From: Bog-473 sp963834405
GTDB taxonomy: Bacteria; Actinomycetota; Acidimicrobiia; Acidimicrobiales; RAAP-2
Direction of reading: 5' to 3'
Length of the DNA stretch: 64,000 nt
NCBI GenBank assembly: GCA_963834405.1
Contig: CAWIBX010000006.1
Coordinates: 366,765 to 430,764 of the forward strand
How positions within the stretch are numbered: position 1 is the first letter of the stretch; every line of letters begins with the position of its first letter. The notes under the pieces were generated by a model. The model searched no databases and was not told the origin of the DNA. It was given only the letters and a program-made list of their open reading frames with translations. The translations under genes were made by a program, and so were the position numbers. Positions 41,658 to 50,458 of the stretch are shown here, in pieces.

Positions 41658-42868
41658 GGGATTCGGGCAGCGACATGGCTCCGATGAGCACCGGGGAGGC
41701 GGAAGGCCCTGACCTCGCGAGGACGTTCGACTACTGGAGCCCAGCTTTCGCGCCCGATCCGTACCCACTGTTTCGACAGCTCCGAGCGGACTGCCCCGTG
41801 GCGCGCAGCGACGAGCTCGAGGGCTATTACATCCTGTCGCGCTACGACGACGTCAACGCCGCCCTGCGCGACCACGCCACCTTCACCTCCACCGTCATGA
41901 CGGCGCCCGCCATACCGGTCGAGGCCCGTCCCCCGGTCCCGCCGCTCGACCAGGACCCGCCCTCGCGCACCCGCTACCGCCAGCTTCTCCTTCCCTTCTT
42001 CACTCCGCACCGGGCGGCCGGCCTCGAGGCCGTCGCCCGGGACACCGCCCGAAAGCTCGCAGCAGCGTGCACCGGCACAATCGAGGCGTACATGTCGTAC
42101 TGTTTTCCGATGCCGACGGTGGTCATCAGCCAAATTCTCGGAGTCGATGCCGCCGACTACCGACGATTCGAAGAGTGGATCGCACTCACCGTGGACGGCC
42201 AGAGTGCCGATCCCGGTGCGGCCATCGATGCCAGCGCGGAGATCCACGCATACCTCACGGACCTGCTAGCGCGGCGCCAACAAGAGCCACGTGACGACCT
42301 CTTGACGTTCTTGCTCACCGCCGAGGTCGACGGTGAGGCGCTGAGTGATGCCGAGCGCCTGGGCATCGCACAGTTGCTCCTGATCGCGGGCATAGACACC
42401 ACAGCGAACACCCTGGCGCATGCTCTGCTCTACCTTTCCGAGGACGCCGAGGCCCGCCACCGACTCGTCGGCGACCCCCTCCTCATGACGACCGCTGTCG
42501 AAGAGTTTCTCCGCATCTACGCGCCCGTCTCATTGGTCCGAGGCGCACGAACAGACACCGAGGTGGCGGGGTGCCCCATACCTGGGGGGGTCCCGGTCTT
42601 CCTTTCGATCCCGTCCGCCAACCGCGACGAGCGGCGGTTCAGCGATGCCGAAGACATCGTGCTCGACCGCGAGCACAACGCGCACATCGCCTTCGGTGCC
42701 GGCGTCCACCGCTGTCTCGGTACCCATGTGGCGCGGATGGAGCTCCGAGTCGGTCTGGAGGAGTTCTTGGCCGCGGTGCCCGATTTCCGCCTCGCTGATC
42801 GCGAGGCCATCTCGTGGAAGCCCGGACCGATCCGCGGCCCCAACCGATTCGAACTGATCTGTGGCTGA
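41654..42868 (+). CDS. Cytochrome P450
   Basis: A 404-residue soluble bacterial P450. The I-helix is LLLIAGIDTTANTLAHALL (residues 242-260), the ExxR motif is EFLR (284-287), and the heme loop is FGAGVHRCLGTHVARMEL with Cys354 as thiolate ligand. It monooxygenates an unknown small molecule. The start overlaps the Rieske stop by four bases, so both act on the same pathway. The adrenodoxin-type ferredoxin two genes away is its most likely partner. Confidence 0.93.
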   Translation: MRDSGSDMAPMSTGEAEGPDLARTFDYWSPAFAPDPYPLFRQLRADCPVARSDELEGYYILSRYDDVNAALRDHATFTSTVMTAPAIPVEARPPVPPLDQDPPSRTRYRQLLLPFFTPHRAAGLEAVARDTARKLAAACTGTIEAYMSYCFPMPTVVISQILGVDAADYRRFEEWIALTVDGQSADPGAAIDASAEIHAYLTDLLARRQQEPRDDLLTFLLTAEVDGEALSDAERLGIAQLLLIAGIDTTANTLAHALLYLSEDAEARHRLVGDPLLMTTAVEEFLRIYAPVSLVRGARTDTEVAGCPIPGGVPVFLSIPSANRDERRFSDAEDIVLDREHNAHIAFGAGVHRCLGTHVARMELRVGLEEFLAAVPDFRLADREAISWKPGPIRGPNRFELICG

Positions 42869-42910
42869 ACGATCGAGTGGCGCCGCCAGCCCTTTGGCAT
42901 ACTGACGAAC

Positions 42911-43501
42911 GTGACAAGACCACGGCGCGGCAGGCCGCGCGACGACGGTGTCGATGCCGCGGTCGTGGAAGCGGCCGTGGCTGAGATCGCAGAGAAGGGG
43001 CTGACGGCCACCACCATGGAGGCGATCGCCGCTCGCGCCAACGTCGGCAGGGCGACGCTCTACCGTCGTTGGCCTAACAAGACCGCTCTGCTCCACTTCT
43101 GCGCCGATCAGCTGGTCGAGATCGTCCAGCCCGCGGACACCGGTGACCTGCGCAAAGACCTGTTATCCGTTTTCGAACCCTTGGCCGAGCTCTCATACGG
43201 CGATGGTCCACTGGCGCTGCTGGCCCCGACCTTCATCGCTGCCGCCGCGCACGACCAACAGATGCGTACGTTCGTGGCTGACAACGTCGCGAGCCGACGG
43301 TCAGGGGCGATCGTGGCTCTTCGTCGAGCGCGGCGAAGAGGAGAACTCCGTCGGGGCGTCAACATCAACCTCACCGTCGACATGATCGCCGGTGCTCTGT
43401 CGGACCGCGCCTACCTGCTCGGAAAGCCGGTCACCTCCGCCTATGTCCGCAGCGTCATCGACCAGGCCATTGCCGGAATCGTGGCCGAATGCGGCTCATG
43501 A
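42911..43501 (+). CDS. TetR family regulator of the Rieske-P450 cluster
   Basis: A 196-residue regulator. The helix-turn-helix is in LTATTMEAIAARANVGRATL and YRRWPNKTALLHFCADQLVE; the effector domain has VDMIAGALSDRAYLLGKPVT (TetR_C_16-like). The start is a GTG at 42911 without a strong ribosome binding site. It is the only regulator in the cluster and the natural candidate for binding the three-copy operator motif. Its 3' end overlaps the convergent ferredoxin gene by six bases. Confidence 0.88.
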   Translation: MTRPRRGRPRDDGVDAAVVEAAVAEIAEKGLTATTMEAIAARANVGRATLYRRWPNKTALLHFCADQLVEIVQPADTGDLRKDLLSVFEPLAELSYGDGPLALLAPTFIAAAAHDQQMRTFVADNVASRRSGAIVALRRARRRGELRRGVNINLTVDMIAGALSDRAYLLGKPVTSAYVRSVIDQAIAGIVAECGS

Positions 43502-43825
43502 CACTGGCCTGACGCCGCGCTTGGTCACCTCCGTGTTGCGGAGCGGGCGCGCCTGGCAGGCTAGCCGGATGTTCTTGCCGGCGTAGAAAGACCGTCCTTC
43601 GAAGAGCCTCAAACCCTTAAGTTCAAGGGGACCGGGAGGCTCGAACGCATCGGTATCGTGGACTTCGATCCAGCAGACCGTACAGGCGGCCTGTCCGTGA
43701 CAGAGGGTCGGCCAGTGGTAGCCGAGCCGTTCAGCGGCCCGCATGAGTGGCTCGCCAGGCGGCACGTCGATCCGCACGTTCGACGGCTCGATGTGCACCG
43801 TTGCAGTGGGTTGGGGATCCGTCAT
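43496..43825 (-). CDS. [2Fe-2S] ferredoxin, adrenodoxin type
   Basis: A 109-residue electron carrier. The cluster ligands are Cys42, Cys48, Cys51 (LCHGQAACTVC, C-x5-C-x2-C) and Cys90 (RLACQARP). This spacing is the adrenodoxin/putidaredoxin pattern used by class I P450s. The rest of the fold (VDVPPGEPLMRAAERLG) fits. It likely delivers electrons to the P450 and possibly to the Rieske oxygenase. It lies 72 bases after the DapB-like gene on the minus strand. Confidence 0.88.
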   Translation of the reverse strand: MTDPQPTATVHIEPSNVRIDVPPGEPLMRAAERLGYHWPTLCHGQAACTVCWIEVHDTDAFEPPGPLELKGLRLFEGRSFYAGKNIRLACQARPLRNTEVTKRGVRPVS

Positions 43826-43897
43826 GCTCGTATCGTCCAGGGGGTCAGGATCATGGTGTCGATTGGAGCGGTACGCCGGGCGCAGGATGCTGCCTCC

Positions 43898-45000
43898 TCA
43901 CCAGGTGCCCGGACCGTCGGACGTGAGCATGTGTCGAGCGCCGAACACCGGGAGCTTCGCGGGAGTTGTGTGGCCCGGCGCCGCCTCGCATACGAACGGT
44001 ACGGCGTTGACGGCTGCCATCGCAGTGCCAACGAGGAGGACACTCATCACATCGGGCTCCTCGGATACGCCGGGCGTCACCGGTGGAAGAAAGGAGATCG
44101 CGGCCTCGACCCGCGGCTCGCCCTCGATCTCGATCCAGTAGCCCTCGGGATCGGTCCATTCGCAGTCGAGCGACCGGCTCATCGTCCACCTGACGCGCAA
44201 CTCGACGATCGATCGACCATGCGCGTGACCCATATAGGTCCGGGTGACTGCCGCCATCGATCCCGCGGGAATGCGCATCCAGCCGAGATCGACATCGATG
44301 AGAGCGGCTGCGGACTCGACGAATGCATCCTTGTGGTCCAACTCGATCGCTAGCATGTCGGCGACGAGATCGAGTGTGTCGAAGAAGCCAGGTAGATCGG
44401 GCGCAAGTGGAGGTGGCGATCCGTCCGGAGTGATGGTGAGAGGACCGCGGCGTCGGGCACGAACCGGCTCCCCGAAGCCCAGCGACCGCCATACGTCAGG
44501 ATCGGGATAGCCCGTGCAGTCGAGCGTCTCGGTGATCTGTACGGAATGTACTCGGCGACACGCTCCGGTGAGCATTCCGGCGAGCACGTTCACGAAGCCG
44601 GGATCGAAGCCCGTACCCATGAGGTTGCCCCGCCTTCGCGCGCTGCGGTGTCCAGGCGTTCCCGCACTCCTCGGCCGAAGTTCGTTCCGGTCAGATACCC
44701 GTTTGACGTGGTGACGACATTCGCACCGCCTCGCAAGAAGGTCTCGACGACCTCTACGTCGAGTTGTGCGGCCATGAACAACACGCAGTCTGGGCGCTCA
44801 GCGAGGAGGACGGCGACGTCATCCGTCGCGCGGATCCCCACGTCCGACCTTCCTGCAAGCTGCCCGGCATCGACACCGACCTTGCCCGGCGAATGGACAT
44901 ACACACCAACGAGATTGAGCTCCGGATTATCGATGATGGCGGCGAGCGCTCGCCGACCGACCTTGCCCGTTGCCCACTGCACGACCCGGTAAGGGCCCAT
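43898..45000 (-). CDS. Dihydrodipicolinate-reductase-like oxidoreductase, frameshifted near 44625-44632
   Basis: A Rossmann protein of the DapB-like/NAD(P)-dependent amine dehydrogenase group found in actinobacterial catabolic clusters. The N-terminal frame (start ATG at 45000 behind GGGAGGGGA) reads YRVVQWATGKVGRRALAAII and FRGGANVVTTSNGYLTGT. The C-terminal frame reads MGTGFDPGFVNVLAGMLTGA and continues to 43898. The frames meet in a GGCGGGGC run near 44625-44632, where one base is extra. Corrected length is about 367 residues, normal for the group. It is either an assembly error or a recent mutation. The substrate is unknown. Confidence 0.8.
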
Positions 45001-45055
45001 TCCCCTCCCTTGGCCGAGACTCACGTTATGTGCAGCGTATCGAAAATATTCTCGA

Positions 45056-45081
45056 CATGAGACGCTGTGACTCGTTATTCT
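45056..45081 (+). promoter_or_regulatory. Operator/promoter motif, copy 3
   Basis: Exact 26-base match to 40236-40261, ending in TATTCT (45076-45081). It points away from the DapB-like gene. An ATG follows six bases after the box, the geometry of a leaderless start. Confidence 0.72.
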
Positions 45082-45087
45082 ACAGCG

Positions 45088-45207
45088 ATGCCGGGGACCC
45101 TTGATGCTCTACATCACGCTGCGGCCATATGGACAGAGGAAGGGTGTTTACTCATCCTCCCAGATCCGAGGCGGCGATCACGTGAACATTCGCGCGGAGG
45201 CCTCTGA
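45088..45207 (+). CDS. Possible leaderless 39-residue frame behind operator copy 3
   Basis: The ATG at 45088 lies six bases after the TATTCT box. The frame reads MPGTLDALHHAAAIWTEEGC and stops at 45207. I recognise no domain. It may be a decapitated remnant of a gene once controlled by the operator, or a true small protein. Only the promoter geometry supports it. Confidence 0.25.
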   Translation: MPGTLDALHHAAAIWTEEGCLLILPDPRRRSREHSRGGL

Positions 45208-45246
45208 GCCAGCAAGGTACTGGGGCAGCTGGGCTGACGCATGTCT

Positions 45247-46773
45247 TCAGCCTTGTAAGAGATCCCCCGACGATGACCCGCTCACCAGTCGAACTACTGA
45301 ATCAGCGGGAAGCCGGACCGACTTCTCAACTCTTATGGTGTTTGTCACCACTTGATCTGTGGGTACCCACCCCGGTTGGGCCGTGGTTTGAGCCGAGAGC
45401 GCGGTCATGGTCATCGGCTGATCGAGTGCCCTGGGCAACTTCACGTTGACCGGTTGTGGGTTGAGGTTCACCATGAAGGCTCCTGTGCGCCGACCGAAGA
45501 GGGCGACTCCGACGATACCGGTTTGACCGGCGAGTTCGGGTACACCCGGGAATGCGAGCGGTTCAACCTTCTGCTCGCCGGCCATTGCTTGAACGAGGAG
45601 GGGGAAGGTATAGCCGATGGCCGTTCTCCCCAGCGTCGGACTGCCGTTGGAGCCATCGGTGAACAAGGGAAAGACGACCGATGTGCTGACGTCTTGGGGT
45701 TGCTTGGCCCCGTCGACCACGTCGTGGAGCAGCGACATGGTGACCTGGTCGTCCACCAGCGTGTCGAGGGCAAAGGCGTCGACCGCGAGGGCTTGGGCCC
45801 AAATCTGAACGCCGCCCGAAGTGAAGCGGCCTGTCTGGTTCCACTCGGTGAGCCATACCTGCAACCCTCGGGGCAGTGTGTCCAGGCTCTTGGCGAATCC
45901 GGCCCAGGCTGTCTGGCCGGCCTTCATCGTCGCCTCCACATTGCTGCCGGGAGGTTGGAGATCGGGCAGAGACCAGTAGGGATGAATCGCGATAGCGTTT
46001 TCGCCCCGGACCGTCGAGAGCAGGCTCTGGTTCCAGGCCAGGTAGCGCGGACCGCCCCCATTCAGCTGCGGATCCGACTCGTCGGCGCCCGACACAGCGA
46101 TGACTGCTCGCGGGAACTGTCGGTGGATGGCGGTGATCCACGGGTTCATCGCTGCGCCATAGGTGGCTCCGGTGGGATAGCGAGCGACGTAGGGCGCTTC
46201 GGGGTCCCACAACTCATTGCCCAGTTCGACGTAGCGCACGGGGAGGCCGAGCTTCTGGGCTGCCCGCAACATGGCCAGCTGATCAGAAAGGCCCGACGTC
46301 AACACATTGAGGTCCCACAACGGGGTCGCCCCGGTCCTGTGCACGATCGAGGCCCAACCGCGCAGGGTCAGCGCGGAGCCGTCCTGATCTACGGTCGAAA
46401 AGGGACTGCCCGGCGCATCGATGAGTCGCCCTGTTCTCCAGTCGATCCATTGGGACGGTGTACCGCCGGGGATCCGCAAGATGGCGCCCGGCATCACGGC
46501 CAGCTTCGAATCCAGCGCTCGGCTGTCCATGAGTCGAGCGTCGATCGGCAGAACCAACGATTCGGCGTTGAAGCCGAAAAAGGCGGAGGGGACCGAGCGC
46601 TGCGACCCGACCAACGTTGCCGTCGCGCTGCTCGGGGTTGGCACGGCCGCCACCGAGGGGCCGACGGATGCGCCGCAACCGATCACGGCAACCACAGTGG
46701 CCAACAGTACGGACCCGGCCGGACCGATCCGATGGCGAAGGCAGCGCCCGATCTGGTCTTTGCTCTCTGTCAC
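45247..46773 (-). CDS. Secreted or lipoprotein glycoside hydrolase-like protein (clan A type)
   Basis: About 508 residues. An N-terminal hydrophobic stretch GSVLLATVVAVIGCGAS suggests a signal peptide, with Cys as a possible lipobox. The catalytic TIM barrel shows VRYVELGNELWDP, the Asn-Glu pair with the acid/base Glu typical of clan GH-A, and WLTEWNQTGRF with the candidate nucleophile Glu. C-terminal beta strands (GRRTGAFMVNLNPQPVNVKL) form an accessory domain as in arabinofuranosidases and GH79/GH39 enzymes. The GTG start at 46773 is a choice; the frame runs to 46884. It is convergent with nothing nearby and divergent from YceI. Confidence 0.72.
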   Translation of the reverse strand: MTESKDQIGRCLRHRIGPAGSVLLATVVAVIGCGASVGPSVAAVPTPSSATATLVGSQRSVPSAFFGFNAESLVLPIDARLMDSRALDSKLAVMPGAILRIPGGTPSQWIDWRTGRLIDAPGSPFSTVDQDGSALTLRGWASIVHRTGATPLWDLNVLTSGLSDQLAMLRAAQKLGLPVRYVELGNELWDPEAPYVARYPTGATYGAAMNPWITAIHRQFPRAVIAVSGADESDPQLNGGGPRYLAWNQSLLSTVRGENAIAIHPYWSLPDLQPPGSNVEATMKAGQTAWAGFAKSLDTLPRGLQVWLTEWNQTGRFTSGGVQIWAQALAVDAFALDTLVDDQVTMSLLHDVVDGAKQPQDVSTSVVFPLFTDGSNGSPTLGRTAIGYTFPLLVQAMAGEQKVEPLAFPGVPELAGQTGIVGVALFGRRTGAFMVNLNPQPVNVKLPRALDQPMTMTALSAQTTAQPGWVPTDQVVTNTIRVEKSVRLPADSVVRLVSGSSSGDLLQG

Positions 46774-46999
46774 TTCCAAGTGCCCCGCGGTGGTCGTTTG
46801 GCGAGATTCTTGCAGGTAAGGCGATGCTGAAGCATCACCTTGTCCCGGCGAAGTGCTATCGGTGCTGTCCCATCTGTTACGCAAACGGCCTTTCGCACAC
46901 CGAAGTTTCTCAGCGTGGTGTCAGCATTTTCGCAGGACATCTAGAGGCGGGGCGCGGACAATGCCAGCCAGGCGAGTCGTAATCCCTGGGAGGTAGGCG

Positions 47000-47722
47000 A
47001 TGCGGTTGTTCCGGTCGGTGAGACACCACTGGGGACGTTGGCTGATCGGTGCGATCGCAGTTGTCGCGATCGTGGTGGTCGGCGGGCCGTTCGTGTTCTT
47101 CCATTTCATCGAAGGCCCGGCTCCAGCCCCGCTGAGCCTGTCCTCGGAAAGCTCCACGAGCGTTCCCAGCCGAGCCGCCGCTTCCCCCACAACGACGGCG
47201 GCCGTCGACGGAGTGTGGGATGTGACGAGCGGTTCGCAGGCGGGCTACAGGGTGCAAGAGACTCTGTTCGGCCAGTCGCATACCGCCGTCGGCCGTACCA
47301 GCGCGGTAACCGGGAGCCTGACCATCTCGGCGACCAGCGTGACCGCGGGGCACTTCTCGGTCGACCTGACCAAGGTCACCAGCGACGAATCCCTACGCGA
47401 CGAGCAGTTCCAGGGCCGGATCATGGATACCGCGATGTACCCAACAGCCACGTTCGCTCTGACCCAGCCGATCGACCTGGGGTCGGTACCCGCGCAGGGC
47501 GTGGAGATCACCGAGCAGGCAACGGGGACTCTCAGCATGCACGGCGTGACGCGGGCCGTCAGCTTTCATCTCACGGCCCGGCGCTCAGGCGACCTGATAG
47601 AGGTCAGCGGCTCGATCCCGATCACGTTTTCCGACTGGGACATCTCCAACCCGAGCGGTGGCCCAGCCGAAACCGGCAACACCGGGATCATGGAGTTCCT
47701 CATCAACCTGGTCCGCGCCTAG
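47000..47722 (+). CDS. YceI-like lipid-binding protein, membrane-anchored
   Basis: A 240-residue protein. An N-terminal membrane helix (RWLIGAIAVVAIVVVGGPFV), a Ser/Thr/Pro/Ala-rich linker, then a YceI domain from about residue 72 (VWDVTSGSQAGYRVQETLFG) with FQGRIMDTAMYPTATFAL and GTLSMHGVTRAVSFHL. The YceI beta-barrel binds isoprenoid or fatty chains. The start is supported by GGGAGGTAGGCG. It probably acts at the outer face of the membrane. Confidence 0.88.
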   Translation: MRLFRSVRHHWGRWLIGAIAVVAIVVVGGPFVFFHFIEGPAPAPLSLSSESSTSVPSRAAASPTTTAAVDGVWDVTSGSQAGYRVQETLFGQSHTAVGRTSAVTGSLTISATSVTAGHFSVDLTKVTSDESLRDEQFQGRIMDTAMYPTATFALTQPIDLGSVPAQGVEITEQATGTLSMHGVTRAVSFHLTARRSGDLIEVSGSIPITFSDWDISNPSGGPAETGNTGIMEFLINLVRA

Positions 47723-47723
47723 T

Positions 47724-47743
47724 CCGACGGGCCGAGCCGTCGG
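47724..47743 (+). terminator. Hairpin after YceI gene
   Basis: CCGACGG-GCCGAG-CCGTCGG, a perfect 7-bp stem starting two bases after the stop codon and followed by TTAATCC. It is probably the transcription terminator. Confidence 0.6.
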
Positions 47744-48036
47744 TTAATCCTGGGTTGGCCGTGGTTTAGTCGAATCCAAACTCCTTCCTCGGTGGGGCCA
47801 TCGTTGGTGCCGTCAGAGAGAGCATTGATTCCAGACCTGCGGAGGCGGCCACCGAGCCGTGGGCGACCCTCCGCCGCAGTCCCCTCGGTCCCGAGATTGG
47901 AAAGCATTCAGCTAACCCATGTCTTGCGATGATTCCGAGAGATGGCGTTCAGTCCGTGAACATGCAGGTCAGAAGACTGATTTGTCCCGCTTCACGGATT
48001 CACGCACTTTGCCAGTGCGAGGAAGCTCAAGGGCCT
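47744..48036. other. Intergenic region with repeat copy C
   Basis: No gene is visible. Bases 47821-48001 are a diverged copy of 52383-52570. Confidence 0.45.
47821..48001 (+). repeat. Second dispersed repeat family, copy C
   Basis: Shared with copy D in order: AGCATTGAT, CCTCCGC, TCGGTCC, TTGGAAAGCATTCA, CCCATGTCT, GTGAAC, and TTCACGG at the end. The length is about 180 bases. It sits downstream of YceI and its hairpin, in a convergent gap. Confidence 0.65.
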
Positions 48037-48492
48037 TCATTTAGCTCGAGGGCGGAGCAGGAAGAGGACCCACGCAATGATCATGTTGGGAAGCTCGTAC
48101 GTGGCCAGACCGACCTGGTTGTACTTGCCGGGGGCGATCTTGGTGCTGAAGGACAGGTAGGAATCGTCGCCTTCTGCGACCATGCCGCCGAGTCGGCAGA
48201 GGGAAAGGCCGCTCAGCGCCAGGACGAAGAAGCCGAGGGCCGAGTCGCGGTGCTTCTCCTGGGTGGCACCCACGAGAGCAGCCGTCCCGATCGCCATCTG
48301 GAGGCCGCCGTACATGGCTCGGACCTCGGTGCGGGCGACGGGGCTCGACAGGTCGTACACGTCCATGCCGGGGATGACCTCACCGGACCACGACTGGGGT
48401 TTGATGAGGTTGAGCAGGCCCCAGGGGAGCCAGAACAGGGAGTTCGCGACCAGGAATGTCTGGGTGAGTCTGCCGTGCCGTGTCGCGTTCAT
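48037..48492 (-). CDS. DUF4345 family membrane protein
   Basis: A 151-residue protein with four predicted helices (around FLVANSLFWLPWGLLNLI, VRAMYGGLQMAIGTAALVGA, ALGFFVLALSGLSLCRLGGM and LPNMIIAWVLFLL). The motif EVRAMYGGLQMAIG is characteristic of DUF4345. Its function is unknown. Its start overlaps the stop of the upstream TetR gene, so regulator and membrane protein form one unit. Confidence 0.78.
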   Translation of the reverse strand: MNATRHGRLTQTFLVANSLFWLPWGLLNLIKPQSWSGEVIPGMDVYDLSSPVARTEVRAMYGGLQMAIGTAALVGATQEKHRDSALGFFVLALSGLSLCRLGGMVAEGDDSYLSFSTKIAPGKYNQVGLATYELPNMIIAWVLFLLRPRAK

Positions 48493-49073
48493 CGGACCTT
48501 CTTTCGAGAGGTTGGCCGCCTCGGCTGATGCCGAGGGCGGGCGGGGCTCGTGTGGGCGGACTTGAGGCCGGCGGTGTGCCGCAGCTCGGCGTAGAAGAGC
48601 TCAGGGTGGTCGTCGGGGATGAGTGCATGGCTCAGCGAGATCCGCGTCACGACCGAGGCGACGATCCGACCGTCGGGTCCGGGGAAATGCTCCAGCAGCC
48701 GCTCCCGCATGATGGGCAAGACCCGGGTCATCTGGTGCACGACGTGCTCGGGCTCGACGTCGACGATGCGGCGGAGGGAATAGGAGTGCTGGAACTCCAC
48801 GATGAAGCGCAGCACCGCCTCGAGCCGTGCGTCCCCTTCGAGCCCGGCGACGGCCCGTGCGATCCCGGAGTCATAGCGCTGCTGCTCATAGCGGCCGAAG
48901 GCCTCGAGCAGGGCCTCTTTCGAAGCGAACCAGTGGTACAAGGTCGGCCGCGACACCCCGGCAGTGGCAGCCACGTCGGAGAGGGACAGACGGCGCGCTC
49001 CGGATCGGGCCAGCACCTCGAGGGTGGCGTCGAGGATGCGCTCGCTCGTCGTCGCAGGATCGGGCTGTTCCAT
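48489..49073 (-). CDS. TetR family transcriptional regulator
   Basis: A 194-residue regulator. The helix-turn-helix is in LSLSDVAATAGVSRPTLYHW and FASKEALLEAFGRYEQQ. The C-terminal end is basic and low-complexity (TSPARPRHQPRRPTSRKKVR). The start is the ATG at 49073, or a GTG one codon upstream. It is co-transcribed with DUF4345 and divergent from a metal-dependent hydrolase, with an inverted repeat between. Confidence 0.87.
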   Translation of the reverse strand: MEQPDPATTSERILDATLEVLARSGARRLSLSDVAATAGVSRPTLYHWFASKEALLEAFGRYEQQRYDSGIARAVAGLEGDARLEAVLRFIVEFQHSYSLRRIVDVEPEHVVHQMTRVLPIMRERLLEHFPGPDGRIVASVVTRISLSHALIPDDHPELFYAELRHTAGLKSAHTSPARPRHQPRRPTSRKKVR

Positions 49074-49076
49074 CAC

Positions 49077-49104
49077 CTTTACATTCTGGCACAACATTGT
49101 AAAG
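49077..49104. promoter_or_regulatory. Inverted repeat, TetR operator
   Basis: CTTTACA (49077-49083) and TGTAAAG (49098-49104) face each other across 14 bases that include ATT/CAT continuations. It lies between the TetR start and the divergent hydrolase start. Confidence 0.6.
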
Positions 49105-49113
49105 CTGGACCGA

Positions 49114-50019
49114 ATGACAGAGCTGACGGTCCGGAACGTCCGCTTCCCGATCGACGACACCGTGGCCTTCCAGTGGCAGCCGGCCAACCCGAGCTTCGGG
49201 CTCTTCGGCAACACGTTCACGTTCCTCGCCATCGCCTTCGAGCGCTACATCGTCTCGGCTACCCGGGAGGCACTGCCACGCTTCACCGATGCGGACATGG
49301 CCGAGGAGGCCGACCTGTTCGTGCGCCAAGAGGCCCAGCACGCCCGGGCGCATCGCGCCCACGCCAAGGCAATGATCGAGCGCTACCCGGGGCTCCAGGA
49401 GACCTATGCGGTGGCCAACGCGGCCTATGACGAGCTGCTCGAGCGCGAGAGCACAGAGTTCCACCTGGCCTACATCGCCAATCTCGAGGCCACCTTCACG
49501 CCCTTGTTCAAGATGGTGTTCGACAACCGCCACGAGCTCTTCGAGGGAAGCGACGAACGCGTCGGCACCATGCTGCTGTGGCACTTCGTCGAGGAGATCG
49601 AGCATCGCAGCTCGGCCCTGCGCATCCACCACCACGTGACGCCCGACCCGTGGTACCGCATCCGCAAGGCGCCCAAGGTGTTCGACCACGTGGCTGGCAT
49701 CTACAAGTTGGTACTTGCCGGGTTCGAGGAGCACGTGCCACTCGAGGACAGGCACATCTCGACCAAGGTCGTCGGTCCCGGTGGCCTGTACCTCTCGGAG
49801 ATGCGCGACCGGTTCGCTTCACGAAAGGCTCCGAACCGTCGTTCCATGTTGAGCCATGTCCGGGGCAAGGATCTGCGCACGATGCTCTGGCACGAGACCA
49901 AAGCCCAGACGCCCCGACATGACCCAGCTCGAGAACCCCTGCCGGTGTGGGCGGATGTCTGGCACTCGGCGTACGACTCTGGCTCCGATGTGACCACCTA
50001 CGAGGGTGTCCGGCTGTAG
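49114..50019 (+). CDS. Predicted metal-dependent hydrolase (PF10118 type)
   Basis: A 301-residue helical protein. It opens RNVRFPIDDTVAFQWQPANP and FTFLAIAFERYIVSATRE. It then shows two carboxylate/His helices, EEADLFVRQEAQHARAH and LLWHFVEEIEHRSSALRIHH, which resemble a di-iron ferritin-like site. The family is annotated as metal-dependent hydrolase, but oxygenase chemistry is conceivable. The start at 49114 gives the family N-terminus; the frame extends upstream through the TetR gene. It is probably repressed by the divergent TetR. Confidence 0.82.
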   Translation: MTELTVRNVRFPIDDTVAFQWQPANPSFGLFGNTFTFLAIAFERYIVSATREALPRFTDADMAEEADLFVRQEAQHARAHRAHAKAMIERYPGLQETYAVANAAYDELLERESTEFHLAYIANLEATFTPLFKMVFDNRHELFEGSDERVGTMLLWHFVEEIEHRSSALRIHHHVTPDPWYRIRKAPKVFDHVAGIYKLVLAGFEEHVPLEDRHISTKVVGPGGLYLSEMRDRFASRKAPNRRSMLSHVRGKDLRTMLWHETKAQTPRHDPAREPLPVWADVWHSAYDSGSDVTTYEGVRL

Positions 50020-50458
50020 ACGGTTAGAGCGGACACGGTGGAATGTCGGCCCGATATTTTCGCTGTCCCGAGAAACCCAAGCTTCCCGGTTCACAATCGG
50101 TGGGGGGACCTGCCGCCGAACAAGTAAACGCCCGCCAGTCAGAGCTGCGAGGTCGAGCACCGACGAGGATGAGTCGCGTGCGCGCTCTGCCGCGTGTGCA
50201 TTGCCCTCGCGACTACGTCACCCCTCGGACGCCCTCTTCCGAACCCCGGTTCACTCGTGCTCACCAGTTATCCTGGCAAACAACCACCCGAGCCGGACCA
50301 GCGTATCCAGAGTTACAGCAACGTAGGCACCGTGACTCCCAGAGGAATCGACTGTGACCCCCAACGGACTCGGAAGTGTCTGCCACGACGGTACGCCCCT
50401 TCATCCACCAAGGGGCCCGCGCTGACAAAGCGGGTCAGACCTCCACATAATCTGTTCC
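50020..50458. other. Intergenic, nothing recognised
   Basis: About 440 bases with no supported gene, hairpin or repeat beyond a 12-base match to the end of repeats A/B (GTCCCGAGAAAC near 50070). Confidence 0.4.

Noticed and set aside
40236..45081. The 26-bp direct repeats as integration attachment sites
   Set aside because: A third, inverted and partly diverged copy sits at 40192, and each copy is positioned as a promoter, so an operator explains them better.
45352..46830. A 492-codon plus-strand frame opposite the glycosidase
   Set aside because: It is antisense to a gene with signal peptide and catalytic Glu motifs.
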